A stretch of 64,000 nucleotides of DNA from Roseburia sp. 1XD42-69 (GTDB taxonomy: Bacteria > Bacillota > Clostridia > Lachnospirales > Lachnospiraceae). Made by a program: the position numbers and the translations under genes. The DNA lies in the NCBI RefSeq assembly GCF_003612565.1, contig NZ_RAZG01000006.1, forward strand, positions 1 through 64,000. Direction: 5' to 3'. The notes beneath the pieces are model-generated. The model ran no database searches and was not told where the DNA came from. It worked only from the letters and a program-made list of their open reading frames with translations. Below, one piece after another: positions 17,352 through 25,755 of the stretch (its first letter is position 1; each line of letters begins with the position of its first letter).

Positions 17352-18389
17352 ATGCCGGAAAAAGTAAATTATTATGTAGGGGAGCAGAGCCTTCGTTTTC
17401 CAAGAGAAGTCTATATTACGGCAAGCGCTTCTGTTGTGGGAAAAAAAGAAGGGGAAGGCCCCTTGGGAAAATGCTTTGATATGGTATGTGGGGATGATAA
17501 ATTCGGGGAGGATAACTGGGAGCAGGCGGAGAGCACCCTGCAAAAGGAAGCTTTGGCTCTTGCCATGGGAAAAGGAAAACTAAAGCCGGAGGATATCCGG
17601 TATCTCTTTGCAGGGGATCTTTTAGGGCAGAATATTGCCACATCCTTCGGGCTTATGGATTATGAGATTCCTTTGTTCGGCCTGTACGGGGCATGTTCCA
17701 CTGCAGGGGAATCTTTATCTCTAGCGGCAATGTGCGTGGGGGCAGGGTATGCCAAAACTGTGGCGGCTTTAACTTCCAGCCATTTTGCCAGCGCGGAGAA
17801 ACAGTTTCGATTTCCCCTGGAGTATGCCAATCAAAGGCCCATATCAGCTACCTGGACCGTTACAGGAAGCGGAGCCTTTATCCTGTCCGGCAAGAGAAGC
17901 CGCATTAGAATTACCGGGATTACCACTGGTAAAATCGTAGACATGGGTGTGAAGGATTCCATGAATATGGGGGCTGCCATGGCTCCTGCGGCAGCAAATC
18001 TCATCGCCCAGAACCTGGAAGATTTTAAGAGAAAGCCTGAGGATTATGATAAAATAATTACCGGGGATTTGGGATATGTGGGCCAGGAAATATTAATAGA
18101 TTTATTAAAAAAGAAAAAAATTGATATTTCTTCTGTCCATGAGGACTGCGGAATTTTGATTTATGACAAGGAAAAACAGGGGACAGGCTCCGGGGGATCC
18201 GGGTGCGGCTGTTCTGCAGTGACCCTAAGCGCCCATTATCTTCCTATGTTGGAGCGGGGAGCCATAAAGAGGATTCTTTTTGTTCCCACAGGAGCGCTAT
18301 TGTCTACCGTGAGTTTTAATGAAGGGCAGTCTGTGCCAGGAATTGCCCACGGAGTTGTGATAGAGCAGGAAGGAGAGAGGGAATCATGA
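17352..18389 (+). CDS. spoVAD: Stage V sporulation protein AD
   Basis: 345 residues, a thiolase-fold protein of the spore inner membrane complex that moves dipicolinic acid into the forespore and out at germination. Characteristic stretches are GDLLGQNIATSFGL, LYGACSTAGESL, and GSGGSGCGCSAVTLSAHYLP near the end. It overlaps spoVAE by 4 bases. spoVAC, usually the gene in front, is not here. Expression in the forespore is expected from family knowledge. Confidence 0.95.
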   Translation: MPEKVNYYVGEQSLRFPREVYITASASVVGKKEGEGPLGKCFDMVCGDDKFGEDNWEQAESTLQKEALALAMGKGKLKPEDIRYLFAGDLLGQNIATSFGLMDYEIPLFGLYGACSTAGESLSLAAMCVGAGYAKTVAALTSSHFASAEKQFRFPLEYANQRPISATWTVTGSGAFILSGKRSRIRITGITTGKIVDMGVKDSMNMGAAMAPAAANLIAQNLEDFKRKPEDYDKIITGDLGYVGQEILIDLLKKKKIDISSVHEDCGILIYDKEKQGTGSGGSGCGCSAVTLSAHYLPMLERGAIKRILFVPTGALLSTVSFNEGQSVPGIAHGVVIEQEGERES

Positions 18390-18745
18390 TGGATTACATC
18401 AATGCATTCTGGGTGGGAGGGCTAATCTGTGCCCTGACCCAGATTTTAATGGACAAGACGAAAATGCTGCCGGGGCGCATTATGGTGCTTCTTGTTTGCA
18501 GCGGGGCGGTGCTGGGGGCGGTTGGCGTCTATGAACCCCTGATGGAGTATGCCGGGGCAGGGGCCAGCGTTCCCCTCCTTGGATTTGGCAATACCCTATG
18601 GAAAGGGGTAAAAGAAGCGGTGGAGCAGGAGGGATTCCTTGGAATCTTTATGGGAGGCTTTAAAGCCAGCGCTGTGGGAATAAGTGCGGCCCTGGTTTTC
18701 GGTTATCTGGCCAGCCTGGTGTTTGAGCCGAAAATGAAATCTTGA
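18386..18745 (+). CDS. spoVAE: Stage V sporulation protein AE
   Basis: 119 residues with three or four membrane segments. FWVGGLICALTQILMDKT at the N-terminus and LGFGNTLWKGVKEAV in the middle are SpoVAE signatures. It is part of the SpoVA dipicolinate channel with SpoVAD. It overlaps spoVAD by 4 bases, so translation is coupled. Confidence 0.95.
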   Translation: MMDYINAFWVGGLICALTQILMDKTKMLPGRIMVLLVCSGAVLGAVGVYEPLMEYAGAGASVPLLGFGNTLWKGVKEAVEQEGFLGIFMGGFKASAVGISAALVFGYLASLVFEPKMKS

Positions 18746-18846
18746 CAGATTACATTAACAGATTCTGTAAGGAATAGAAAGCAAATTTTTGCGCAAAATA
18801 TCTTCGAGCTATGGAAAAAGAGTTTGTCTAAAGGAGGAAGCAGAAA

Positions 18847-19254
18847 ATGAGAGTAAAGAAAATGCTGCTCTGCAGTGTAATGGCTTTATCTTTGGTTACT
18901 TTGGCAGCTTGTGGTATGGGTGACAATGCCGATGACAATGGAAATACAGACGGCACAAATGTAGAATCCACCACAGGGGGCAAAGACAACGGCAATAATA
19001 CAAAAAACAACGGAAACGGTGTTGTGGATGATGCCGCAGATGCCATAGAAGATGCAGGGGACGCCATTGTGGACGGAGCCGAAGATATTGGCAATGATGT
19101 GGAAAACGGTGTAGAGGACGCCACAGGTACAGGGAATGCAGGTTCCACAGAAAATGGAAATAATGGAACAGGAAACGGAGCAGGAGGCACATCTGAGGGC
19201 GCTGCTGCGGGAAATGGTACTACAGGTCAAGGCGGCTCAGGCGCTGCCCGGTAA
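18847..19254 (+). CDS. Low-complexity secreted lipoprotein
   Basis: 135 residues. It has a signal peptide with lipobox LAAC near residue 21, then a very polar tail rich in Asn, Gly, Asp, Thr and Ala. The middle (about residues 58-90) has short repeats of the type DAADAIEDAGDAIVDGAEDI, an acidic amphipathic pattern. The end is Gly/Asn/Thr-rich like a flexible linker. There is no catalytic domain. AAAGGAGG precedes the ATG. It follows spoVAE by 101 bases, so a sporulation link is possible but unproven. Confidence 0.75.
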   Translation: MRVKKMLLCSVMALSLVTLAACGMGDNADDNGNTDGTNVESTTGGKDNGNNTKNNGNGVVDDAADAIEDAGDAIVDGAEDIGNDVENGVEDATGTGNAGSTENGNNGTGNGAGGTSEGAAAGNGTTGQGGSGAAR

Positions 19255-19260
19255 ATGAAG

Positions 19261-19295
19261 ATGTGGAAACGGGCAACCGTTTCCGCATTCTTTTT
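19261..19295 (+). terminator. Rho-independent terminator
   Basis: ATGTGGAAACGG (19261-19272) pairs with CCGTTTCCGCAT (19277-19288) across a GCAA loop, followed by TCTTTTTG. It closes the lipoprotein transcript. Confidence 0.9.
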
Positions 19296-19430
19296 GTCAG
19301 TTTTTGCCAATAAAAATCTTAAAATTTTCAATGATAAGGAAAAAATATTCTATGTAAACTCTTATAGAGATTAGATATACTGTCAATATCAACAAAGGGC
19401 ACAAAAAAGTGTCAGAGAAGGGAGAAAAAT

Positions 19431-20771
19431 ATGAAGAAAAGATTTTTATCAATGACAATGGCGGCAGTACTTGGAATTTCACTTGCCGCATGCGGCGGAA
19501 GCCCAAGTGAGACACCTGCAGACAGCACAAATGGTGCAAAAGATTCAAACGCAGCAGCAGGCACAGAGGCAGCTCAGGAACCGGCAGGAGACGGGGCAGC
19601 ATCCTCTGATGTGGCAAACAAAGACAAACCATTATGTTGGTTTAACCGTCAGCCTTCCAACAGTTCTACAGGGGAACTTGATATGACAGCTCTCTCCTAC
19701 AACGAGGATACATATTATGTAGGTTTTGACGCAAATCAGGGTGCAGAACTTCAGGGGACCATGATTATGGATTACATTACGGAAAACATTGACAAAATTG
19801 ACCGTAACGGAGACGGAGTTATCGGATATGTACTTGCCATCGGTGATATCGGCCACAATGATTCCATCGCTCGTACCAGAGGCGTAAGAAAAGCAATGGG
19901 CACAGGAGTGGAAAAAGACGGCGATATTAACAGCGACCCGGTAGGGACAAACTCAGACGGTTCCGCAACAGCAGTAAAGGACGGAGAAATTGAAGTAAAC
20001 GGAAAGAAATATGTGGTTAGGGAGCTTGCTTCCCAGGAGATGAAAAACTCAGCAGGAGCTACATGGGATGCAGCTACCGCAGGTAATGCCATTGGAACAT
20101 GGTCCTCTTCCTTCGGTGAGGAAATTGATATTGTGGCATCCAACAATGACGGTATGGGAATGTCTATGTTTAATGCATGGTCAAAAGACAACGGCGTACC
20201 TACCTTCGGATATGATGCAAACTCTGACGCAGTTGCAGCTATCGCAGAGGGATATGGCGGAACCATCAGCCAGCATGCAGACGTACAGGCATACCTTACA
20301 CTCCGTGTAATCAGAAACGCCCTTGACGGTGTGGATATTGACACAGGTATCGGCACAGCAGACGAGGCAGGAAATGTGCTTACACCGGACGTATACACAT
20401 ACAAGGCAGACGAGCGTTCCTACTATGCATTAAATGTTGCTGTTACCGCTGCAAATTATCAGGACTTTACAGATTCTACAAAAGTATATGAGCCTGTATC
20501 CAAACAGCTTGACCAGGGAAGCCACGCAACCAAAAAAGTATGGCTGAATATTTACAATGCTTCCGATAATTTCTTAAGCTCCACATATCAGCCGCTTTTA
20601 CAGAACTACGATGATCTTCTTAACCTGGAAGTTGACTATATCGGCGGAGACGGACAGACAGAGTCCAACATCACAAACCGTCTTGGAAATCCGGGACAGT
20701 ATGATGCATTTGCTATTAACATGGTTAAGACAGACAATGCAGCTTCTTACACAGCTTTACTGAATCAGTAA
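19431..20771 (+). CDS. mglB: Galactose-type sugar ABC transporter substrate-binding lipoprotein
   Basis: 446 residues. The signal peptide with lipobox SLAAC is followed by a roughly 45-residue Ala/Gly/Ser/Thr-rich linker and then a type I periplasmic-binding fold. DRNGDGVIGYVL is the EF-hand-like calcium loop typical of galactose/glucose-binding MglB, and IVASNNDGMGMSMFNAW and GYDANSDAVAAI are sugar-pocket regions. It is about 100 residues longer than E. coli MglB. It heads an operon with mglA and mglC; an intercistronic hairpin would let it be made in excess. Confidence 0.92.
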   Translation: MKKRFLSMTMAAVLGISLAACGGSPSETPADSTNGAKDSNAAAGTEAAQEPAGDGAASSDVANKDKPLCWFNRQPSNSSTGELDMTALSYNEDTYYVGFDANQGAELQGTMIMDYITENIDKIDRNGDGVIGYVLAIGDIGHNDSIARTRGVRKAMGTGVEKDGDINSDPVGTNSDGSATAVKDGEIEVNGKKYVVRELASQEMKNSAGATWDAATAGNAIGTWSSSFGEEIDIVASNNDGMGMSMFNAWSKDNGVPTFGYDANSDAVAAIAEGYGGTISQHADVQAYLTLRVIRNALDGVDIDTGIGTADEAGNVLTPDVYTYKADERSYYALNVAVTAANYQDFTDSTKVYEPVSKQLDQGSHATKKVWLNIYNASDNFLSSTYQPLLQNYDDLLNLEVDYIGGDGQTESNITNRLGNPGQYDAFAINMVKTDNAASYTALLNQ

Positions 20772-20781
20772 AATATTTCAT

Positions 20782-20816
20782 AACAATAGAAAGTCCGCAA
20801 GTGACTTTCTATTGTT
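20782..20816 (+). terminator. Intercistronic hairpin between mglB and mglA
   Basis: AACAATAGAAAGTC (20782-20795) and GACTTTCTATTGTT (20803-20816) form a perfect 14-base-pair stem with a 7-base loop, followed by only TTAA. It probably acts as a partial terminator or an mRNA-stabilising end that raises binding-protein yield over transporter yield. Confidence 0.7.
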
Positions 20817-20835
20817 TTAAGAAGGAGTATAAATA

Positions 20836-22344
20836 ATGGAAGATAAGAAAAATGATATCGTCTTATCCATTCGGGGTATGAGCAAGTCCTTCGGCCGTAA
20901 CCGGGTATTAGACCACATCAAACTGGATGTAAAGCGGGGAACGGTTATGGGGCTTATGGGTGAAAACGGCGCCGGCAAATCCACCATGATGAAATGTCTT
21001 TTCGGTACATATCAAAAAGATGAGGGGAAGATTACCCTGGACGGAAAAGAAGTAAACTTTTCCGGTCCGAAAGATGCCTTGGAAAACGGCATCGCCATGG
21101 TTCATCAGGAATTAAACCAGTGCCTGGAGAGAAACGTCATTGACAATCTGTTCCTTGGCCGCTATCCGGTGAATTCCATGGGCGTAGTGGATGAGGGCAG
21201 GATGAAAAAAGAGGCTTCCGAGCTTTTCCGGAAACTGGGCATGACAGTAAACCTTACCCAGCCTATGCGCAATATGTCTGTTTCCCAGAGACAGATGTGC
21301 GAGATAGCCAAAGCGATTTCCTATAACTCAAAAGTAATCGTTTTAGACGAGCCCACATCCTCCCTTACGGTACAGGAGGTGGATAAGCTTTTTGAAATGA
21401 TGCGGATGTTAAAGGCCCAGGGGATTTCCCTGATTTATATCTCCCATAAAATGGATGAGATTTTTGAAATCTGTGATGAGATATCCGTGCTTCGGGACGG
21501 TAATCTGGTAATGACAAAGAGCAGCAAAGAGACGGATATGAATGAGCTGATTGCAGCCATGGTAGGCCGTTCTTTAGAAAACCGTTTCCCTCCTGTGGAC
21601 AATACGCCCAAAGATACTATTTTATCTGTACAGCACTTGTCCACCAAATTTGAACCTCACCTTCAGGATATTACTTTTGATGTAAAAGAGGGAGAAATTT
21701 TCGGGCTCTACGGCCTTGTGGGGGCCGGGCGTACAGAGCTTTTGGAAACCATATTCGGTGTCCGCACCAGAGCGGCGGGGCGCGTATATTTTAACGGGCA
21801 TCTGATGAATTTTGCCAGTGCAAAGGAAGCTATGGACCATGGATTTGCCATGATTACTGAGGAGCGGAAAGCAAACGGGCTCTTTTTAAAAGGGGATTTG
21901 ACTTTTAATACCACCATCGCAAACTTAAATCAGTATAAGTCTGGAATTGCCCTTTCCGACCAGAAGATGACAAAAGCCACCGCCAAGGAAATTAAGATCA
22001 TGCACACCAAGTGCATGGGACCGGAAGATATGATTTCAAGCCTTTCCGGCGGAAACCAGCAGAAAGTAATTTTGGGAAAATGGTTAGAGCGCAGTCCCCA
22101 GATATTTATGATGGACGAACCTACAAGGGGAATTGACGTAGGTGCAAAATATGAAATTTATGAGTTGATCATCAATATGGCAAAGCAGGGCAAGACAATT
22201 ATTGTTGTTTCCTCTGAAATGCCGGAGATTTTGGGAATTACCAACAGAATTGGAGTTATGTCCAACGGGCACCTCTCCGGAATCGTAAATACAAAAGAGA
22301 CAAATCAGGAAGAGCTTTTAAGACTCAGTGCAAAATATCTATAA
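20836..22344 (+). CDS. mglA: Galactose/methylgalactoside ABC transporter ATP-binding protein
   Basis: 502 residues with two fused ATPase domains. The first has Walker A GENGAGKST and the signature-region variant VSQRQMCEIAKAIS. The second has the degenerate Walker A GLVGAGRTE normal for this family, signature LSGGNQQKV and Walker B MMDEPTRGID. It energises MglC. GAAGGAG precedes the ATG. mglC follows 18 bases later. Confidence 0.95.
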   Translation: MEDKKNDIVLSIRGMSKSFGRNRVLDHIKLDVKRGTVMGLMGENGAGKSTMMKCLFGTYQKDEGKITLDGKEVNFSGPKDALENGIAMVHQELNQCLERNVIDNLFLGRYPVNSMGVVDEGRMKKEASELFRKLGMTVNLTQPMRNMSVSQRQMCEIAKAISYNSKVIVLDEPTSSLTVQEVDKLFEMMRMLKAQGISLIYISHKMDEIFEICDEISVLRDGNLVMTKSSKETDMNELIAAMVGRSLENRFPPVDNTPKDTILSVQHLSTKFEPHLQDITFDVKEGEIFGLYGLVGAGRTELLETIFGVRTRAAGRVYFNGHLMNFASAKEAMDHGFAMITEERKANGLFLKGDLTFNTTIANLNQYKSGIALSDQKMTKATAKEIKIMHTKCMGPEDMISSLSGGNQQKVILGKWLERSPQIFMMDEPTRGIDVGAKYEIYELIINMAKQGKTIIVVSSEMPEILGITNRIGVMSNGHLSGIVNTKETNQEELLRLSAKYL

Positions 22345-22362
22345 AAAAGGGAGATAACGGAT

Positions 22363-24018
22363 ATGGCAAAGGAAAACAGTAGAATCCTTTCGGCAGAGCA
22401 GGAGATGAAACTCCGCAAGCCAATCGAGGATTATGTGGGTGATATCCAGGCTAAAATTGACGGCCTGAGGGCAGAAGGGACGGAGAAAGTCCTATCTCTG
22501 CAAAACAGTATTGACACGGTAAAAAGAGACAAAATCCTTTCTAAACAGGAAAAGGAAAGAAAAATTTCAGAATACAGGGCAGAGCTTGAGAAGGCGAAAT
22601 CAGTGGAGTCAGAGAATAAAAATGAGGTTTCCAAACTGATTTCCGAGGCGGAAAACTTTTTAAATGCCCATTTTGAAAAAGATTATTACCAGAAGGTAAA
22701 GATAAGCTGTGAAGCGGAAAAAGCAGCCGCAAAAGAAAGTTATGGACAGAGGGTTCTGGAATTAAAAAGGGAACATGAGGCATCCCTGTCTAAGCTTTCT
22801 GACCATCAGGAAATCAAAGATGAAAAGTATGTGCATAAAAACAGGCTTTTTGATGCGAAAATGCAGTATGAGAAGGATCTTGCCCAGATTAAGGACAGAA
22901 GGCACGCAGCTCTTACCTTTAAATTCCATCTCATTGATCTGCTGCGCATGTCAAAGTTTACTTTTGCAGAGACACAGGCCCAGAAATGGGAAAATTACAA
23001 ATATACCTTTAACCGCAGGTCTTTCCTTTTGCAGAACGGACTGTACATTGCAATTATTTTAATCTTTGTAATGCTCTGTATCATTACACCGATTTTAAAA
23101 AATGCACCTCTGCTTACATACAATAATGTGCTGAATATCTTACAGCAGGCTTCCCCCAGAATGTTCCTTGCTTTAGGGGTGGCAGGATTAATCCTTCTTA
23201 CCGGTACGGACCTTTCCATTGGCCGTATGGTGGGTATGGGAATGACCACAGCTACCATTATTATGCACCAGGGAATTAACACGGGCTCTGTCTTTGGGCA
23301 TGTTTTTGATTTTACCGGCCTGCCCATTGGCGCCAGGGTAATCCTTGCCCTTGTGGTCTGCATCCTGCTGTGTACATTTTTTACGGCGATTGCAGGTTTC
23401 TTCACCGCTAAATTTAAAATGCACCCCTTTATCTCTACCATGGCAAACATGCTTGTAATTTTCGGACTTGTAACCTATGCTACTAAGGGAGTGTCCTTCG
23501 GAGCCATTGAACCTGCTATTCCAAGTATGATTATCCCCAAGGTAAACGGTTTTCCAACCATTATCCTCTGGGCCTTGGCAGCCATTGTAATTGTATGGTT
23601 TATCTGGAATAAGACAACATTTGGGAAAAATCTCTATGCAGTGGGAGGAAATCCCGAGGCGGCTTCCGTTTCCGGTATCTCCGTATTTAAGGTGACGGTT
23701 GGTGCGTTTATCATGGCTGGAATCCTCTACGGATTTGGTTCCTGGCTGGAATGTGCCAGAATGGTTGGTTCTGGTTCCGCAGCCTACGGACAGGGCTGGG
23801 AGATGGATGCCATTGCAGCCTGCGTGGTGGGCGGCGTATCCTTCACTGGAGGTATCGGCAAGATTTCAGGTGTGGTAGTGGGTGTGTTTATCTTTACAGC
23901 CCTTACTTACTCCCTAACGATTCTTGGTATCGATACAAACCTTCAGTTTGTGTTCTCAGGAATTATTATTCTTGTGGCAGTAACTCTTGACTGTCTGAAA
24001 TATGTGCAGAAAAAATAG
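22363..24018 (+). CDS. mglC: Galactose ABC transporter permease with long N-terminal coiled coil
   Basis: 551 residues against about 336 for E. coli MglC. Residues from about 222 onward form the usual multi-span permease (LTGTDLSIGRMVGMG, YAVGGNPEAASVSGI, VVGGVSFTGGIGKISG). Residues 1 to about 215 are an added, highly charged, helical region rich in Glu, Lys, Arg and Gln with few prolines or glycines. It looks like a cytoplasmic coiled coil. No frameshift is involved; the start has AAAAGGGAG upstream and the extension is in frame. Its role is unknown. Confidence 0.92.
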   Translation: MAKENSRILSAEQEMKLRKPIEDYVGDIQAKIDGLRAEGTEKVLSLQNSIDTVKRDKILSKQEKERKISEYRAELEKAKSVESENKNEVSKLISEAENFLNAHFEKDYYQKVKISCEAEKAAAKESYGQRVLELKREHEASLSKLSDHQEIKDEKYVHKNRLFDAKMQYEKDLAQIKDRRHAALTFKFHLIDLLRMSKFTFAETQAQKWENYKYTFNRRSFLLQNGLYIAIILIFVMLCIITPILKNAPLLTYNNVLNILQQASPRMFLALGVAGLILLTGTDLSIGRMVGMGMTTATIIMHQGINTGSVFGHVFDFTGLPIGARVILALVVCILLCTFFTAIAGFFTAKFKMHPFISTMANMLVIFGLVTYATKGVSFGAIEPAIPSMIIPKVNGFPTIILWALAAIVIVWFIWNKTTFGKNLYAVGGNPEAASVSGISVFKVTVGAFIMAGILYGFGSWLECARMVGSGSAAYGQGWEMDAIAACVVGGVSFTGGIGKISGVVVGVFIFTALTYSLTILGIDTNLQFVFSGIIILVAVTLDCLKYVQKK

Positions 24019-24035
24019 AACAGATAATAGGAAGA

Positions 24036-24064
24036 AGGGCCAGAAATTTTCTGGCTCTTTTCAC
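24036..24064 (+). terminator. Terminator after mglC
   Basis: GCCAGA (24039-24044) pairs with TCTGGC (24050-24055) and is followed by TCTTTT. A promoter for the two-component genes comes next, so mglBAC and the regulators are separate units. Confidence 0.7.
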
Positions 24065-24076
24065 TATGGGCCGGAG

Positions 24077-24105
24077 TTTACATTTTTTACCGCCTTTGCT
24101 ATAAT
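24077..24105 (+). promoter_or_regulatory. Sigma-A promoter for the two-component system
   Basis: TTTACA (24077-24082), exact 17-base spacer, consensus TATAAT (24100-24105), 39 bases ahead of the response regulator ATG. Confidence 0.8.
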
Positions 24106-24144
24106 AGTGCAAAACAGGCCCAAATAGGCATATGGAGAAAAAAT

Positions 24145-25755
24145 ATGGATAGATATACCGTACTTTTGGCGGATGACGAGGAAGAAGTCATTCATGTGAT
24201 TATGAAAAAAATTAATTGGGAAGAGATGGGATTTTCTGTAATCGGGTATGCCAATAATGGGGTGAAGGCTTTGGAAATGGTGGAGGAACTCCAGCCTGAT
24301 GTGGTGATGACGGATATTAAAATGCCCTATATGGACGGCATGGAACTTTCAAACCGCATTAAGGCTTCCTATCCCGGCACAAAGATTCTTCTGTTTACCG
24401 GTTTTGACGAGTTTGAATATGCAAAAGAAGCCGTCCACCTGGAAGTGGAAGAGTATGTGTTAAAACCTGTGAATTCCGTGGAACTGACCAAGATTTTTAT
24501 TCAGCTTAAAATAAAGCTTGACCAGGAAATCAGCGAGAAACGGAACGTGGAGATACTGGAGAAATACTATGTGGATTCCCTTCCTCTTTTGCAGGCTAAT
24601 TTTTACTCCTCCCTGATTGAGGGACGGATTCATAAGGAGGAGATTCCCGGCTATCTTTCGGATTACAGAATTTTTTTTACCGGGCCTTATTTTTGCTGCC
24701 TTGTGATTCACACCTCTTCCGGGCAGGTGCCTAAGGATATGAATCCTGTGCTTTTGTCGGCCTCTGTCCAGAAGCAGGCAAGGGAACATTTGGTGGAAAA
24801 ATGGCAGGCAAAATGTTTTTCTTATCTGGGGAATACGATTTTAATCCCTCAACTGAAAAATGAAAGCCAGATTTCGGAATTGACAGATGAATGCGACAGG
24901 TTCTGCAAATATGCCCGCCGGATGATCGGGGCCGTGGTCACTGTGGGTATTGGACAGGTCTGCGGGGATATTTTGGAATTGTCCCAGTCCTATGAAAATG
25001 CCAGGGAGGCGGTGTCTTACAGAGTAATTTACGGAACTGCCCGGGCTATTAATATGAAAGAAATTATTCCAAGAAAAACAGCGCCCTCCGGCCAGGGAAA
25101 CGAATCTGAATTATCAGAGCTTTTTAAAATGATTCGGCTGGGCAGTGAAGGGGATGTGGAAACGGCGGTGGAGCACTATCTGAAACACCTCTCTTTTCCA
25201 GAAAAAACGCTGCAGCAGCATCACATTGACATAATGGAACTCATTAGCGCCCTGTATCGGTTTTCTGCCAACAATGACCTTCAGGCAGAGGATTTCACTA
25301 AAGATATGGGGGAATTATACACAAGGATATTTGATTTGGAACCGGATGTGTTAAAGAATTGGCTTACGGAACTCAGCCTGTCTTTCCGGGAACAGGCGAT
25401 TCTGGCCAGAGCCAAATCCACAAAATCTTTTGTGGCCAAAGCTATGGAATATGTGGGAAATAATTACGGTGATGAAGAGCTTTCCTTAGACAGTATCTGT
25501 GAGTATCTGGGAGTGTCCAACTCTTATTTTTCCACAATTTTCAAAAAGGAGACGGGGAATGCTTTTATCACTTATCTCACAGACTATCGTATGGACAGGG
25601 CAAAGAGCCTTTTGACCACCACGGAGGAAAAAAGTTATATTATAGCCAAACATGTGGGATATACAGACCCCAACTATTTCAGCTATGTTTTTAAAAGGCG
25701 GTTTGGGGTGTCTCCCTCCAAGTACAGAAGGGAGAATTTGGAACATGAAACGTAG
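24145..25755 (+). CDS. YesN-type response regulator with AraC DNA-binding domain
   Basis: 536 residues. The receiver domain (residues 1 to about 125) has the acidic pocket ADDEEE and phospho-acceptor D57 in MTDIKMPYMDG. A long middle region follows. The AraC/XylS double helix-turn-helix is at the C-terminus (SLDSICEYLGVSNSYFSTIFKKETG, and YTDPNYFSYVFKRRFGVSPSKYR). It should activate sugar genes, probably the adjacent mglBAC, when phosphorylated by the kinase next door. Its end overlaps the kinase start by 11 bases. Confidence 0.92.
   Translation: MDRYTVLLADDEEEVIHVIMKKINWEEMGFSVIGYANNGVKALEMVEELQPDVVMTDIKMPYMDGMELSNRIKASYPGTKILLFTGFDEFEYAKEAVHLEVEEYVLKPVNSVELTKIFIQLKIKLDQEISEKRNVEILEKYYVDSLPLLQANFYSSLIEGRIHKEEIPGYLSDYRIFFTGPYFCCLVIHTSSGQVPKDMNPVLLSASVQKQAREHLVEKWQAKCFSYLGNTILIPQLKNESQISELTDECDRFCKYARRMIGAVVTVGIGQVCGDILELSQSYENAREAVSYRVIYGTARAINMKEIIPRKTAPSGQGNESELSELFKMIRLGSEGDVETAVEHYLKHLSFPEKTLQQHHIDIMELISALYRFSANNDLQAEDFTKDMGELYTRIFDLEPDVLKNWLTELSLSFREQAILARAKSTKSFVAKAMEYVGNNYGDEELSLDSICEYLGVSNSYFSTIFKKETGNAFITYLTDYRMDRAKSLLTTTEEKSYIIAKHVGYTDPNYFSYVFKRRFGVSPSKYRRENLEHET

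Noticed and set aside
18886-19230. Cys/Ser-rich minus-strand frames opposite the low-complexity lipoprotein
   Set aside because: They are the antisense of a repetitive gene that has a signal peptide, lipobox and AAAGGAGG site.
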